From NCBI GenBank assembly GCA_002070115.1, contig MWCO01000015.1, forward strand, positions 1 through 64,000: a stretch of DNA of 64,000 nucleotides, in the 5' to 3' direction. A model generated the notes under the pieces. The model was not told the DNA's origin. It did no database searches and saw only the letters and a list, made by a program, of their open reading frames with translations. Shown here in pieces: positions 17,197-26,082 of the stretch (its first letter is position 1; every line of letters begins with the position of its first letter). Both the position numbers and the translations under genes were made by a program. The stretch comes from Deltaproteobacteria bacterium ADurb.Bin207. Lineage in GTDB: Bacteria; Myxococcota_A; Polyangia; Polyangiales; Polyangiaceae.

Positions 17197-18354
17197 ATGC
17201 TTCACGTCCTCGTCGGCGCCACCTGCAACAACAACTGCATCTTTTGCATGGAATCCGACCGTGGGCGACGTCGCACCCATATTCTCAGCCAATCTGCGGA
17301 CGATATTCGGCGAATGATCGAGAGCTATCCGGATAAAACAGAAATCCTGTTCACCAGCGGGGAACCTACCCTCGCTCCGCGATTGCCCGACTACATCACA
17401 TCGGCCCATACCGCCGGCTACCGCACGATCGCCCTCATCAGCAATGGGCGCAGACTGTCGTATCCCGAGTATACGAGGCATCTCATCGAATGCGGCCTCA
17501 ACAAGATCACCGTATCGATCCATGGGCATCGTCCGGAAATCCACGATTCCCTAACGCGGACGGGAGGCTCGTTTTTGCAAACCGTTCGTGGGCTCGAAAA
17601 CCTCGCGCGTGAGAAGCGTCGCAGACCGCTCGACCTGCATTCGAGCACCGTCGTGGTCGGTCGTAATCTCCCCTATCTTGTCGATATCTATGAATTTCTC
17701 CGGGATAAGTCCGTGGACCGCATGGTTTTCAACGTTTTGATGCTCAAAGGCCGAGGGCTCGACCATATCGGTACGCTCATGCCCACCTATCGTCAAATCG
17801 CTTCGAAGCTACACGAATTGGCGCAGCGAATCTCTGCCGCGGATCGACAGCGGGTGACCGTAGCGGATATTCCTCGATGCACGGCGCTTGGACTACCCTT
17901 CGATATCGTGGGCGATCAGGAGCGATTCTCCCAATTCGAACCTTCTCAGAGTTTGGGCGTCGAGGGATTATCCATGGAGGACCTTCGCCGTATGCAAGCG
18001 GAAGGTTCGAATAAGATGCTCCAGGCGAGCTTGCTCGACGTGGTATCGGAGGGGGAGGGCTGCCTCGAAGGGGATTCGGAATACTATCTGACCACCCGTG
18101 AGTTGAAAGATGGGCTGATGAGAACGAAAAGGCCGTTATGCTCGACATGCATCCACGAACCCGGCTGTCCGGGCGTGTGGGAGGGATATACGGCCCGTTA
18201 CGGGTGGGATGAATTCATATCCGTGCAGGCCGATGGTCCGCCGGGCGAAAAAACGAATCAAAAACAACGGGCTACGAACCTGCCCAAGGAGTTGTCCTCC
18301 ACGGTGGGGACACCAACGGCAGGAGCGGAACCGCGGTCGAAGTCCGAGAAATGA
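17197..18354 (+). CDS. Radical SAM protein with C-terminal cysteine motif
   Basis: A 385-residue protein. Cys10, Cys14 and Cys17 (CNNNCIFC) bind the SAM-cleaving [4Fe-4S] cluster; FTSGEPTL is the SAM-contacting GGEP-like motif, and the barrel runs to about residue 230. At the C-terminus Cys315, Cys318 and Cys324 (CSTCIHEPGC) followed by PGVWEGY look like a SPASM-like auxiliary cluster site. The last 45 residues are hydrophilic and probably disordered. Members with this C-terminal arrangement often modify peptides or small molecules; no precursor peptide gene is apparent. Substrate unknown. It stands alone between a tRNA and a convergent lipoprotein gene. Confidence 0.85.
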   Translation: MLHVLVGATCNNNCIFCMESDRGRRRTHILSQSADDIRRMIESYPDKTEILFTSGEPTLAPRLPDYITSAHTAGYRTIALISNGRRLSYPEYTRHLIECGLNKITVSIHGHRPEIHDSLTRTGGSFLQTVRGLENLAREKRRRPLDLHSSTVVVGRNLPYLVDIYEFLRDKSVDRMVFNVLMLKGRGLDHIGTLMPTYRQIASKLHELAQRISAADRQRVTVADIPRCTALGLPFDIVGDQERFSQFEPSQSLGVEGLSMEDLRRMQAEGSNKMLQASLLDVVSEGEGCLEGDSEYYLTTRELKDGLMRTKRPLCSTCIHEPGCPGVWEGYTARYGWDEFISVQADGPPGEKTNQKQRATNLPKELSSTVGTPTAGAEPRSKSEK

Positions 18355-18359
18355 AGGCG

Positions 18360-18386
18360 GGAAAAAACCAAAGGCTCCTGCGAGCC
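18360..18386 (-). terminator. Rho-independent terminator of the DUF4185 lipoprotein gene
   Basis: On the reverse strand GGCTC-GCAG-GAGCC forms a five-pair GC stem and is followed by TTTGGTTTTTT. It begins about 18 bases after the stop codon at 18404. It is placed and oriented for the minus-strand gene. Confidence 0.7.
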
Positions 18387-18403
18387 GCCGCGATACGGGC
18401 GGG

Positions 18404-19819
18404 TCATTCCACGCCGGTAACGAATTGCATAGCGCGATAGGGCCAATTGGTGGTGGTGTTCCATTGTGAGATGATGAGGTGCAGTTCGTGGAGCGTGGAG
18501 TCCGGATGGATATATCCTCCGTAAAGCTGGGCCACGTGGGTATCGTTTTCATGCCCCCAGGCGGTTCCTTTGATGGGCTTATAGGTTGTGGCGGTATAAA
18601 GATTGGACGTGGGGCTGTCGAGGACTTTGATAGTGATATCGTAGTCTTGCGCGTTGAACCAGGACAGCAGCCATTTGTTTTCGACCCTCCGCAAGCATAA
18701 TTCACCGAATTTGCCGGTGAGGACCACGGTGGCCGGATTGCCCCAGGCCCATTGATTGTTTTTGTATCCCCAGGGCTCGTAAGCATTTTTGTCGAGAAGC
18801 TTGTCCTCGGGCACGCGATGCAAAATAATCGGGTCTTTCCGGGTAAACGACGTAGAAATCACGTACACGAAACCATCGTCGCCCCGCTCCCACGTCCAGA
18901 GCTGCCGAAGATTGCCGTTTTCGTCTCCCTCCCACCGGGCGCTGCTCACGGTCCAGTTCTCGCCGTTGTCGTCGGAATAGGCGATTTGGGACCAACGCAC
19001 GTTGCCCAGCCCCTTGTTCACCATGAAGTGCAGATACATGCGGTTTCCGATGGTGATCACATCGGTAGGAAGCCATGTGGTATAGTTAGGATCATTGTGG
19101 TTATAGGCGAAGAGTTGTTTGGCATAATTGCCCCCTGCCGCGCTGGTGAACGTGATTCCGTTCGCTAGCCCCCCGGGGGAGGAGCGAAGCAGGACTGGAG
19201 CGCGCCAGCCTGGCCCTCCCACCCCGAATTGTTCGAAAGTATCCCCGAAAATATACGCGATCTGGCCGTTGGGTTGACGAACCGGAATGCCGAGGTCGGT
19301 GCCACCGACACCGAAGGGAGCAGCACTGGTGTTGGGGCCCGTCAAGTCCTTGATTTTTTTGGTTTCTGAAGGTTGGCTCGGGCTTCCGGCCGCCCCCGAA
19401 GCCCCGCTGGCACCCGCGCTGCCCGCCGCGCCTGCGCTACCACCAACCCCCGAGCCACCGGAGCCCGAACTACCGCCCGTTCCCGAACTACCGCCCGTTC
19501 CCGAACTGCCGCCCGTTCCCGAACTGCCGCCCGTTCCCGAACTGCCGCCCGTTCCCGAACTGCCGCCCGTTCCCGAACCGCCCGAGCCTCCCTGCGGTGA
19601 GGAATCGCCGGTCGCCGCATCGTAAGATTCTCCCCCAGCCCCATCTTGCCCGGCGTCGTGAGAGCCCGTTTTTCCCCAGACAATATCGGTTTCGGAATCA
19701 TCGCTACCACAAGCGGTGGTGAGCCAGGGAAGCATAAACGGAACACCGACGGACAGGGCGGAAAAGACGGCAAGCCATGCGCCTTTTCTGGTGAGGCCCC
19801 TTGATACACGTGGATTCAT
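18404..19819 (-). CDS. DUF4185 lipoprotein with (SGTGGS)n linker
   Basis: The 471-residue protein starts at ATG 19819 with AGGAG nine bases upstream. The signal peptide ends in LTTACGS, so Cys is lipidated. Residues about 75-150 are a Gly/Ser/Ala/Thr linker with six SGTGGS-type repeats. From about 165 to the end is a DUF4185 domain (a five-bladed-propeller-like fold related to glycoside hydrolases), seen in GTDLGIPVRQPNGQIAYIFGDT and DVITIGNRMYLHFM. It is probably a surface protein acting on or binding polysaccharide (inference from the family). A terminator follows. Confidence 0.85.
   Translation of the reverse strand: MNPRVSRGLTRKGAWLAVFSALSVGVPFMLPWLTTACGSDDSETDIVWGKTGSHDAGQDGAGGESYDAATGDSSPQGGSGGSGTGGSSGTGGSSGTGGSSGTGGSSGTGGSSGTGGSSGSGGSGVGGSAGAAGSAGASGASGAAGSPSQPSETKKIKDLTGPNTSAAPFGVGGTDLGIPVRQPNGQIAYIFGDTFEQFGVGGPGWRAPVLLRSSPGGLANGITFTSAAGGNYAKQLFAYNHNDPNYTTWLPTDVITIGNRMYLHFMVNKGLGNVRWSQIAYSDDNGENWTVSSARWEGDENGNLRQLWTWERGDDGFVYVISTSFTRKDPIILHRVPEDKLLDKNAYEPWGYKNNQWAWGNPATVVLTGKFGELCLRRVENKWLLSWFNAQDYDITIKVLDSPTSNLYTATTYKPIKGTAWGHENDTHVAQLYGGYIHPDSTLHELHLIISQWNTTTNWPYRAMQFVTGVE
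19464..19571 (-). repeat. Six tandem 18-base repeats coding Gly/Ser linker
   Basis: Six contiguous copies of the unit CCCGAACTGCCGCCCGTT (with an A variant in the first two) code for GTGGSS-type repeats. Gain or loss of units keeps the reading frame and changes only the linker length. Confidence 0.9.
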
Positions 19820-20206
19820 TCTAATGGCTCCTGAAGCGTAGAAATTCGAAATACTGTCGAGCAAGGGTTAGCAAAGGTCATGCCTCCCAACCGGTTGGAC
19901 CAGGACTGCTCTCGCTGGGGATTCATGGGCCACTGACCAGCATACCCCACGAACTCGAGTGTTTCCGTGCCAAACAGAGGATCCGGCATGACCGAGGATG
20001 GGATCGTACCGATCCCTACCCGATCCCGGACGACAACGCCCCAGTCGAATCGAAAACAGAGTGCAAGCATGTCATATTTCGCATATTATAAATATTTTCT
20101 AGATATGTATCATGATATCATTCGCAGAACGTGCGAATATTTTGATACCCTCCGATTCCTCTGTCGATTTTACGGACCCAGTTGTGCTATACATGACGGC
20201 AAACCG
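19820..20206. other. Divergent promoter region, AT-rich
   Basis: No gene is supported in these 387 bases. The part at 20071-20115 is strongly AT-rich for this genome. ATTCGCA-GAACG-TGCGAAT at 20120-20138 is a perfect 7-base inverted repeat that could be an operator for either divergent gene. Confidence 0.5.
20120..20138. promoter_or_regulatory. Inverted repeat, candidate operator
   Basis: Arms ATTCGCA and TGCGAAT flank GAACG. It lies 69 bases before the TPR-PEGA gene, next to AT-rich sequence, and has no U-tract that would suit a terminator. Confidence 0.4.
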
Positions 20207-21289
20207 ATGAACAAACAACGGTTTCTTGGACCTCCGATAGCTTTCGCGATGCTTTTCACGCTCGGAGTCGCGTTGGGGAATGACGAGACGCAGGCCCGCT
20301 CGCTCTTCAGGGAAGGGGTTGCCTTGATGAACCGGGGCGCCTTTGCCGAAGCGCTCGACCGATTCGATAGAGCCTATGATCTATGGGCCAATCCCAAAAT
20401 TCTCCTCAATATCGCCACCACCCTTCGTCAATTGGGACGCCTTGCGGAAGCGGCCAATGCTTATCAAGACTACCTGAATGATAAGCAAGCCGACCCGTCG
20501 CGCACGGCGGAAGTAAAAAAACAAGTAGAGGAAATCGATAAAAACGTGGGAGTCTTGGAGATCGTGGTTGCCGTTCCTGGCGCTACCATCAGCGTGTATG
20601 CCAAGAATCCACAACGGGAGCGCGGACGTGGCAAAAGCCTCCTGAAAGTGGTGGGGGACCAAAGCGACACCGAATCTGGCTGGACGGTGCGGGTCTCGCC
20701 GGGGGAACACCTGGTATCCGTGGCCAAGGAAGGATATCAATCGGTGACAGAATCGGTGACGCTCGCGGCGGGGGAACGTCGAACTCTGCGCCTGACTCTC
20801 GAAATCATTGGGGAAAAAGTCTCCTCGCCGAAGGAGCCACCCAAACCGTTGCCTGAGAAAACGGAAGCGATTTCTGCGGAAACTGAAGTCGATGAGCTCG
20901 GTCATCAGGGGCAATGGTCGCTCTATCTCCGTTCCGATATGGACGTTTCCTTCCATGGAGGGGTTGGTTCCGCAGGGGTGGGATATGGATTGGGAAAGGT
21001 GGCGGAAGTACAACTGGGCGCGTTGGTGGGACGAGACAAGGGGGTCGAACCTGGCGCTTCGCTGTATTTTGCCCAGGGAACCGTAAAGCCTATCATTTTC
21101 ATAGGGTTACCGGTTTTTTTTCTGGAAGGGGCGGTTCCGGGGATTCGCGGGGCGGCGGGGCTCCAGGTCGATGCCTCCCGCTCAATAGGCTTTTTCGCTC
21201 ATGGCGGAGCTGCTGCGTTCCTCGCTGTCCCGGAAGAGCGAAAAACAACTGCTATCGTCGTTTCCGCAGGTCTACAGGGGAGGCTATGA
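20207..21289 (+). CDS. Secreted TPR and PEGA domain protein
   Basis: A 360-residue protein with a signal peptide (about residues 1-25). Residues about 30-105 form TPR helices (ARSLFREGVALMNRGAFAEALDRF and the next repeat), followed by a PEGA-like beta domain (VRVSPGEHLVSVAKEGYQSVTESV) and a C-terminal region of alternating Gly-rich strands that resembles a small outer-membrane barrel. This arrangement is common in Myxococcota envelope proteins of unknown role. The start at ATG 20207 fits the signal peptide, though no strong ribosome site is visible. The following gene begins one base after the stop, so they form an operon. Confidence 0.8.
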   Translation: MNKQRFLGPPIAFAMLFTLGVALGNDETQARSLFREGVALMNRGAFAEALDRFDRAYDLWANPKILLNIATTLRQLGRLAEAANAYQDYLNDKQADPSRTAEVKKQVEEIDKNVGVLEIVVAVPGATISVYAKNPQRERGRGKSLLKVVGDQSDTESGWTVRVSPGEHLVSVAKEGYQSVTESVTLAAGERRTLRLTLEIIGEKVSSPKEPPKPLPEKTEAISAETEVDELGHQGQWSLYLRSDMDVSFHGGVGSAGVGYGLGKVAEVQLGALVGRDKGVEPGASLYFAQGTVKPIIFIGLPVFFLEGAVPGIRGAAGLQVDASRSIGFFAHGGAAAFLAVPEERKTTAIVVSAGLQGRL

Positions 21290-21290
21290 C

Positions 21291-23048
21291 ATGAAAAAGG
21301 GTTCACGGATCAGCGCAGGCTTGTGCATCCTTTGGGCCTCCGCTTGCCAAGCCCCTTCCGAATCATCTCCCACCGCGGAGCAACCCCTCGCGCGTACTAC
21401 CTCTGCGTTGACGATCACACCGGTAATGAAGGCATCCCACAGCCAACCGAACACCGGCACCACGGTTGCCGTATCGGATTCTGAGGCCATGGTCGTGGAT
21501 ACTAACAATAACACGGTCAGCGTATGGGAAAGATCGGGCAACGTATGGCTTCCCAAGCAAGACATCGAATTACCTAATGGCAGCGAATCAATCTCCATGG
21601 CCCTGGATGGGGATACAGCGGTCATTGGTTCGATCATTTGGAATCCACCGAGCCCGAAAACATTCGTTTATCAACGTAACGGATCGGCGTGGACCCTTCT
21701 TCAAACCCTTCCTCCGACGTCACCGGATCAATACTATTTTGGGTTTTCCGTAGCCGTCTCGGGTTCGAATCTGGCCATTGGATCTCCTATCGACAATCCC
21801 ACGTCGGGCTATGGAGCTGTCTATGTTTATTCCCGAAAGAACGGCACATGGCAACTGCTAAACAAACTGGTCCCCAACGACTATGATGGAGGATACTTCG
21901 GGGTTTCCTTGGGTATGCAAGGCGATACGCTGGTGGTTGGCTCTCTGGACCCCAACGGTCAAGTACAAGTCGACGAGTTTCGCTATACCGGGTCTGATTG
22001 GAAGTACGAGACGTCCATCCATCCTCCCGACTTGTCGACCACCGAAGTACGTACACTCTTGTCTCTCGACCAGGACAGGCTGCTCGTAGGATACGAAGCA
22101 TTTAACGCTGGACAAGTTCCCGTGCATTTGTTCAAAAAAACTGGGGATTTGTGGACGTTGGAAGCAACCCTCGAACCTTCCCTGCCCTACGAGCAGGATT
22201 GCTTCGGCTGGTCCGTGGCTCTCGACAGCAACCTGGCCTTGGTCGGTTCGCCCGGATATGGCAATAACACGGGAACTGCCTATCTTTTTCAGTCCAAGGG
22301 CGGTATTTGGAGCAACGTAGGTCGAATCGAACCGTTAGATCCTAATTCAGGGCTCAGCGTTGCCTTGTCTGGACCAACGGCGCTGGTGGCTGGACAGCAG
22401 TATGCCTGGTTCTACTGGCTGGCTCGGGATCTCGGCGATCCATGCCACGACGCGCAAGAATGCGAGTCAGGGTATTGCGTCGACGGCGTGTGCTGCAGTT
22501 CGAATTGTGGCGGAGGCGCTACCGACGATTGCCAGGCTTGTAGTGTCGCGGCGGGAGCGATCGTGGACGGCGAATGTGCCGCATTGTCCGGTACGCCCTG
22601 CGCGGCAGGGGTCTGCGACCATGGGGTTTGTGTAAACACGGGGGGAACGGGAGGAAGCGCGGGTGCCGGCGGAATGGGAGGAAGCGCGGGCGCTGGAGGA
22701 ACGGCCGGCTCCGGGGCAACTGGCGGCACAGGAGCAACGGCGGGTGCCGGGGGAACATCAGGGACAGGGGGCGCCGGGGGCGACGGCGGAATGAGCGGAA
22801 GTGGGGGCCCTTCGGGCGGAGCAGGCGGAAATGCGGGCGTTGCGGCCGATGGTGGTGCCGGTTCCAGCCACCAACCCCACCAGCCTGCCCCAAAATCCGA
22901 GGTCGAACCCTCTAGTTTCTATACCTGCAGTTCGAACTCCGGAGCCCCATCCGATGGTATCCTTCCCACCACCCTTGGCGCTCTCCTGCTCGCATGGCTA
23001 CGTCGACGCTCGGCAAGTCATGATTCGGCACTTCCCGTCCGACAATGA
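21291..23048 (+). CDS. FG-GAP repeat lipoprotein with Gly-rich linker and membrane tail
   Basis: The 585-residue protein starts at ATG 21291 after AGGGGAGG. The signal peptide ends with WASACQAP, a lipobox. Residues about 45-380 carry FG-GAP/integrin-type repeats (YFGFSVAVSGSNLAIGSP, YFGVSLGMQGDTLVVGS, CFGWSVALDSNLALVGSP), expected to fold as a propeller. A Cys-rich dickkopf-like segment follows (CHDAQECESGYCVDGVCCSS), then a long Gly/Ala/Thr linker. The C-terminus (YTCSSNSG, then hydrophobic ILPTTLGALLLAWLRRR) is a divergent MYXO-CTERM-like tail. Probably displayed on the cell surface. Translationally coupled to the TPR-PEGA gene. Confidence 0.82.
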   Translation: MKKGSRISAGLCILWASACQAPSESSPTAEQPLARTTSALTITPVMKASHSQPNTGTTVAVSDSEAMVVDTNNNTVSVWERSGNVWLPKQDIELPNGSESISMALDGDTAVIGSIIWNPPSPKTFVYQRNGSAWTLLQTLPPTSPDQYYFGFSVAVSGSNLAIGSPIDNPTSGYGAVYVYSRKNGTWQLLNKLVPNDYDGGYFGVSLGMQGDTLVVGSLDPNGQVQVDEFRYTGSDWKYETSIHPPDLSTTEVRTLLSLDQDRLLVGYEAFNAGQVPVHLFKKTGDLWTLEATLEPSLPYEQDCFGWSVALDSNLALVGSPGYGNNTGTAYLFQSKGGIWSNVGRIEPLDPNSGLSVALSGPTALVAGQQYAWFYWLARDLGDPCHDAQECESGYCVDGVCCSSNCGGGATDDCQACSVAAGAIVDGECAALSGTPCAAGVCDHGVCVNTGGTGGSAGAGGMGGSAGAGGTAGSGATGGTGATAGAGGTSGTGGAGGDGGMSGSGGPSGGAGGNAGVAADGGAGSSHQPHQPAPKSEVEPSSFYTCSSNSGAPSDGILPTTLGALLLAWLRRRSASHDSALPVRQ

Positions 23049-23069
23049 GCATATTACAAATAAACACCA

Positions 23070-23087
23070 TATAATCCAATAGATACA
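23070..23087 (+). promoter_or_regulatory. Perfect -10 box with shared downstream element
   Basis: TATAAT at 23070-23075 overlaps TCCAATAGATACA at 23075-23087; the same 13 bases recur at 51112-51124 after TATTAT. No good -35 box is seen. It would serve the phosphoesterase gene at 23211. Confidence 0.35.
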
Positions 23088-23210
23088 TCTTTTCCGGAGC
23101 CGTCCCTCGGCAACGGAATGAGCGAAGGCGGCGACTTCCGGGTGGCAGCGTTCGCCTTGTCGTGGCACGATGGACCCTTGCTGGCCCAGGCCTTCACCAA
23201 GGAGCGACCG

Positions 23211-25196
23211 ATGAACCATCGATCCCTGGCCTTGATTTTCCTTGTGGTTTTGGTTTCCACCGCAGCTCGCGCGCAGCAGCCCGACCTGGTATTCCACAGC
23301 CTAGGCCAAGATTCGAGGGAGCAAATCCACATCACCTGGCATTCGCACGGTGATGCCGACCGTCTGGAAGTCACCAAAGCGAATGACCCGAACTTCGAAA
23401 AAGCGACACTCATCACCGGCGCGGGACTGTCGGTTGAAAACCAAGACGACATTTTTTCAGGACAAAATTATTATCGTCATGAGGCTCGCCTCGACGACCT
23501 CGACCATGGCACGGACTACCTTTTTCGCGTGGGCGACACGTCGTTATCCGACGTGCATCGCTTTCGAACCGCGGGTGGATTCGGAACGTTCCATTTCATT
23601 CACATGAGCGATGTTCACGCGTATCCACCGATTGGTGGTCGGGTGAAGAAAGCGCAGGCTCTTGTCGAGCAGGCTCAAAAAAAGGAAAAAGACATTGAAT
23701 TCATTGTATTTACAGGAGATTTGACGGCCTGGGGCGCGGAATATTCCCATTGGCATGAATTGGCAAGCGCCCCTTTCGTCAGTGACTATCCCATCGCGGC
23801 AACCCCCGGCAACCACGATTACTACACATCCAACGCAACCACCGTCGACGAGCGATTTTTCAACGCTGTATTATCCCATCCCGACAATGGCGCCTCCGTG
23901 GCTCCCAACACCACCTATTGGTTCAAAGTCAATGGCGCCGTTTTCATTTCCTTGAATTCCGAAGCACGCGCCACGGAAGCCGTCGACGCGCAAAAAGCCT
24001 GGGTAAAACAGGTCGTGGAGGAGAATCCAGCCCAATATTATATCGTATATACCCATCGGGGATTCTTCGATGGGAGCGGCTCGAGTGTCAGCAAAACAAG
24101 TACGTATAATCTCTATGGAAAATGGCTGGAAGCCTTGCAGGTCGACCTGGTGCTGGCTGGACACGAGCACGTATACGTGAGAACCAAGCCCCTGCAAGAG
24201 GGGAAGGTATCCTCGGACGGGCTCGGGACGGTCTACATCACCGCCAATCAAATCGGGGATCGAGGAAGACAAGCGACGAGCACGCCAGGGGAGCTTTGCG
24301 CGGCCATCCACGGAGAAGGAAGCTCGACCAGCATGATTTCGGTGATCACGGTTTCCGATACAGGGATCGAAGGCAAGATGTTCGACGCCGATGGCAAGGA
24401 ATTCGATACGTATACGATACCGGCTCGACGCGCTCCCGAACTCGACTCTTTCGACCCGCAAGAGTATATCAACGCGTTCTCGGTCGAACCCCAACCGCCG
24501 GAGTTGACGCGAGGACTCCTTCGTTTCCAGCCTCAGGGCTATGAACGCGTGCGCCGTATCGATCTATTCGACTCACAAAATCACGAGTGGGTGTACGCAT
24601 CCTTTGCGCCATCGCAGCACCAGGAGCAAGAGGAATTTGGACCGCTCGTTCCCGGACAAACCTATGATTTCGATCTCGAAATCCTGTTGAAAGATGGGCA
24701 AACGAAACATGCAACCCTCTCGCTCGTCAACCGTCTCGATGCGGGGACCTATGACAAATTGCGGGTGGAAAACGAGGAGGGAAAGGTATGGTTGCGGTGG
24801 ATCAACCACTTCGTCACGAGCGAAATCGAGCGGATCGAGGTGCAAGTCAACGGGGATTGGTCCATTCGTTTGGCGGCCGATGCCACGGAAACGGATATCA
24901 CCGAAGGGATTCGTCGCGGTTCGAATACCATAACCTTCGGCGTGTTGGACCGGTACGAAACGTGGTATGTGAAGGAAACGCTGGCGTACGAGTATACGGC
25001 CCCATCCCCTGGCACGTTCGAATCAGAGCCTACTAGTGGCTGCGCCGGATGCCGGACACCAGGTGCCTCTCCCCGGTCTTCGGCATGGTGGTGGATACTT
25101 GCCCTTGTTTTACTCTATGGGAAGCGAGGCCGTCAAAGGCCCCTGTGGCACGGCCCTCGAAAAGAGGAGCGGCGCAAATCCCTATTCTACGCATGA
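23211..25196 (+). CDS. Secreted calcineurin-like phosphoesterase with MYXO-CTERM tail
   Basis: A 661-residue protein; ATG 23211 has AAGGAG at ideal spacing. Signal peptide residues 1-22. An N-terminal fibronectin-like domain resembles that of purple acid phosphatases. The metallophosphoesterase core has all metal motifs: MSDVHAYP, FTGDLTAWG, TPGNHDYY, VYTHRGFFD and LAGHEHVY. Two or more beta domains follow to residue about 600. SGCAGCRTPG, a WWWILALVLLY helix and a basic end form a MYXO-CTERM tail, so the protein is probably processed by a myxosortase and kept at the surface. Substrate could be phosphoesters, nucleotides or phospholipids. Confidence 0.9.
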   Translation: MNHRSLALIFLVVLVSTAARAQQPDLVFHSLGQDSREQIHITWHSHGDADRLEVTKANDPNFEKATLITGAGLSVENQDDIFSGQNYYRHEARLDDLDHGTDYLFRVGDTSLSDVHRFRTAGGFGTFHFIHMSDVHAYPPIGGRVKKAQALVEQAQKKEKDIEFIVFTGDLTAWGAEYSHWHELASAPFVSDYPIAATPGNHDYYTSNATTVDERFFNAVLSHPDNGASVAPNTTYWFKVNGAVFISLNSEARATEAVDAQKAWVKQVVEENPAQYYIVYTHRGFFDGSGSSVSKTSTYNLYGKWLEALQVDLVLAGHEHVYVRTKPLQEGKVSSDGLGTVYITANQIGDRGRQATSTPGELCAAIHGEGSSTSMISVITVSDTGIEGKMFDADGKEFDTYTIPARRAPELDSFDPQEYINAFSVEPQPPELTRGLLRFQPQGYERVRRIDLFDSQNHEWVYASFAPSQHQEQEEFGPLVPGQTYDFDLEILLKDGQTKHATLSLVNRLDAGTYDKLRVENEEGKVWLRWINHFVTSEIERIEVQVNGDWSIRLAADATETDITEGIRRGSNTITFGVLDRYETWYVKETLAYEYTAPSPGTFESEPTSGCAGCRTPGASPRSSAWWWILALVLLYGKRGRQRPLWHGPRKEERRKSLFYA

Positions 25197-25263
25197 TTTC
25201 GTCTGCCGGCAGGATTCACCCATCGTGAAAAACACAATAAAAGCGGTGATTGGGCCTATCTGC

Positions 25264-26082
25264 TCAGGGTTTGGAGCAACAGCGAAAACCGACGTTATCT
25301 GCACTGAAATCTCGCTGAGAGCCCGTTGTATTGATACAGCTATTGTTTTCTTTGACGGCTTCCCTGATACTGCCTCCGCGCATTCGACAGGAATCATCTT
25401 CTCCGGAATATGCTTTGCATGAATCTTCCCACTCTGAAACGTTGCCGTTCAGGTCGAGTACCCCGGCATAGTGGGAATCTGGCGACTTACAATCGGGATG
25501 AGTTCCGACCTCCGAGGCCATTTCCCCCGAGTCATGACACTTGCCTGCGTGGTACTTATCCCCATAGACATACTTGCTATAACCTCCGGAAGAGCACGCC
25601 GCATCCCACTGGCCCTTCGAAGAATCCTCAAAATCCGATTCACTAACGGACCCTCCGCCGATCTTGCCGCATAACCGCTTGCCGACGGCCCGGCAATAGG
25701 CGTAGGCGTCGCACCAATCCACGCATACCACAGGGAGATTGTCACAGCTTGCCCCTTGGCATTTCGGCATATTGTTCATGCAATTGGGAGCATGAGCGTA
25801 GGTGTTATTCCAACCACAGAATTCCGGTTGTCCTTCCCGCGAAGGTTTCTTAGACAGCCATGTTTCGTATTGGGACCACGTCACCTCGGTGGCATCGATG
25901 GAAAAACCTCCAGGCAGACGCACGGATTTCGCCACACAACATCCGTTTTTTCCACATTCCTCCAGCGCACCACAAGCATCCACGCAGGCGTACTCCGCAC
26001 GATCAAAGACATAGTCATCCATCCCTACCACTTGCTGACACCCCGCTAGCCAGACAATCCACAACCAAGCCAAGCGTTTCAT
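25264..26082 (-). CDS. SUMF1/FGE-domain lipoprotein
   Basis: A 272-residue protein from ATG 26082, preceded by AAGGAG at ideal spacing. The signal peptide ends in WLAGCQQ. A short Cys-rich segment (CVDACGALEECGKNGCCV) leads into a formylglycine-generating-enzyme-like domain: VTWSQYETWL, VCVDWCDAYAYCRAVGKRLCG, LDLNGNVSEWEDSC, RMRGGSI and VGFRCC. The closely spaced active-site Cys pair of true FGE is not evident near the C-terminus, and no sulfatase gene is nearby, so a binding or structural role is more likely than formylglycine formation. Such lipoproteins are abundant in Myxococcota. Confidence 0.85.
   Translation of the reverse strand: MKRLAWLWIVWLAGCQQVVGMDDYVFDRAEYACVDACGALEECGKNGCCVAKSVRLPGGFSIDATEVTWSQYETWLSKKPSREGQPEFCGWNNTYAHAPNCMNNMPKCQGASCDNLPVVCVDWCDAYAYCRAVGKRLCGKIGGGSVSESDFEDSSKGQWDAACSSGGYSKYVYGDKYHAGKCHDSGEMASEVGTHPDCKSPDSHYAGVLDLNGNVSEWEDSCKAYSGEDDSCRMRGGSIREAVKENNSCINTTGSQRDFSADNVGFRCCSKP

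Noticed and set aside
19464-19571. Possible CRISPR array
   Set aside because: Units of 18 bases are contiguous without spacers and in frame with a coding linker; no cas genes are present.
19287-19625. Pro-rich (VPELPP) repeat protein on the plus strand
   Set aside because: It is the complement of the Gly/Ser linker repeats of the DUF4185 lipoprotein, which has signal peptide and domain support.
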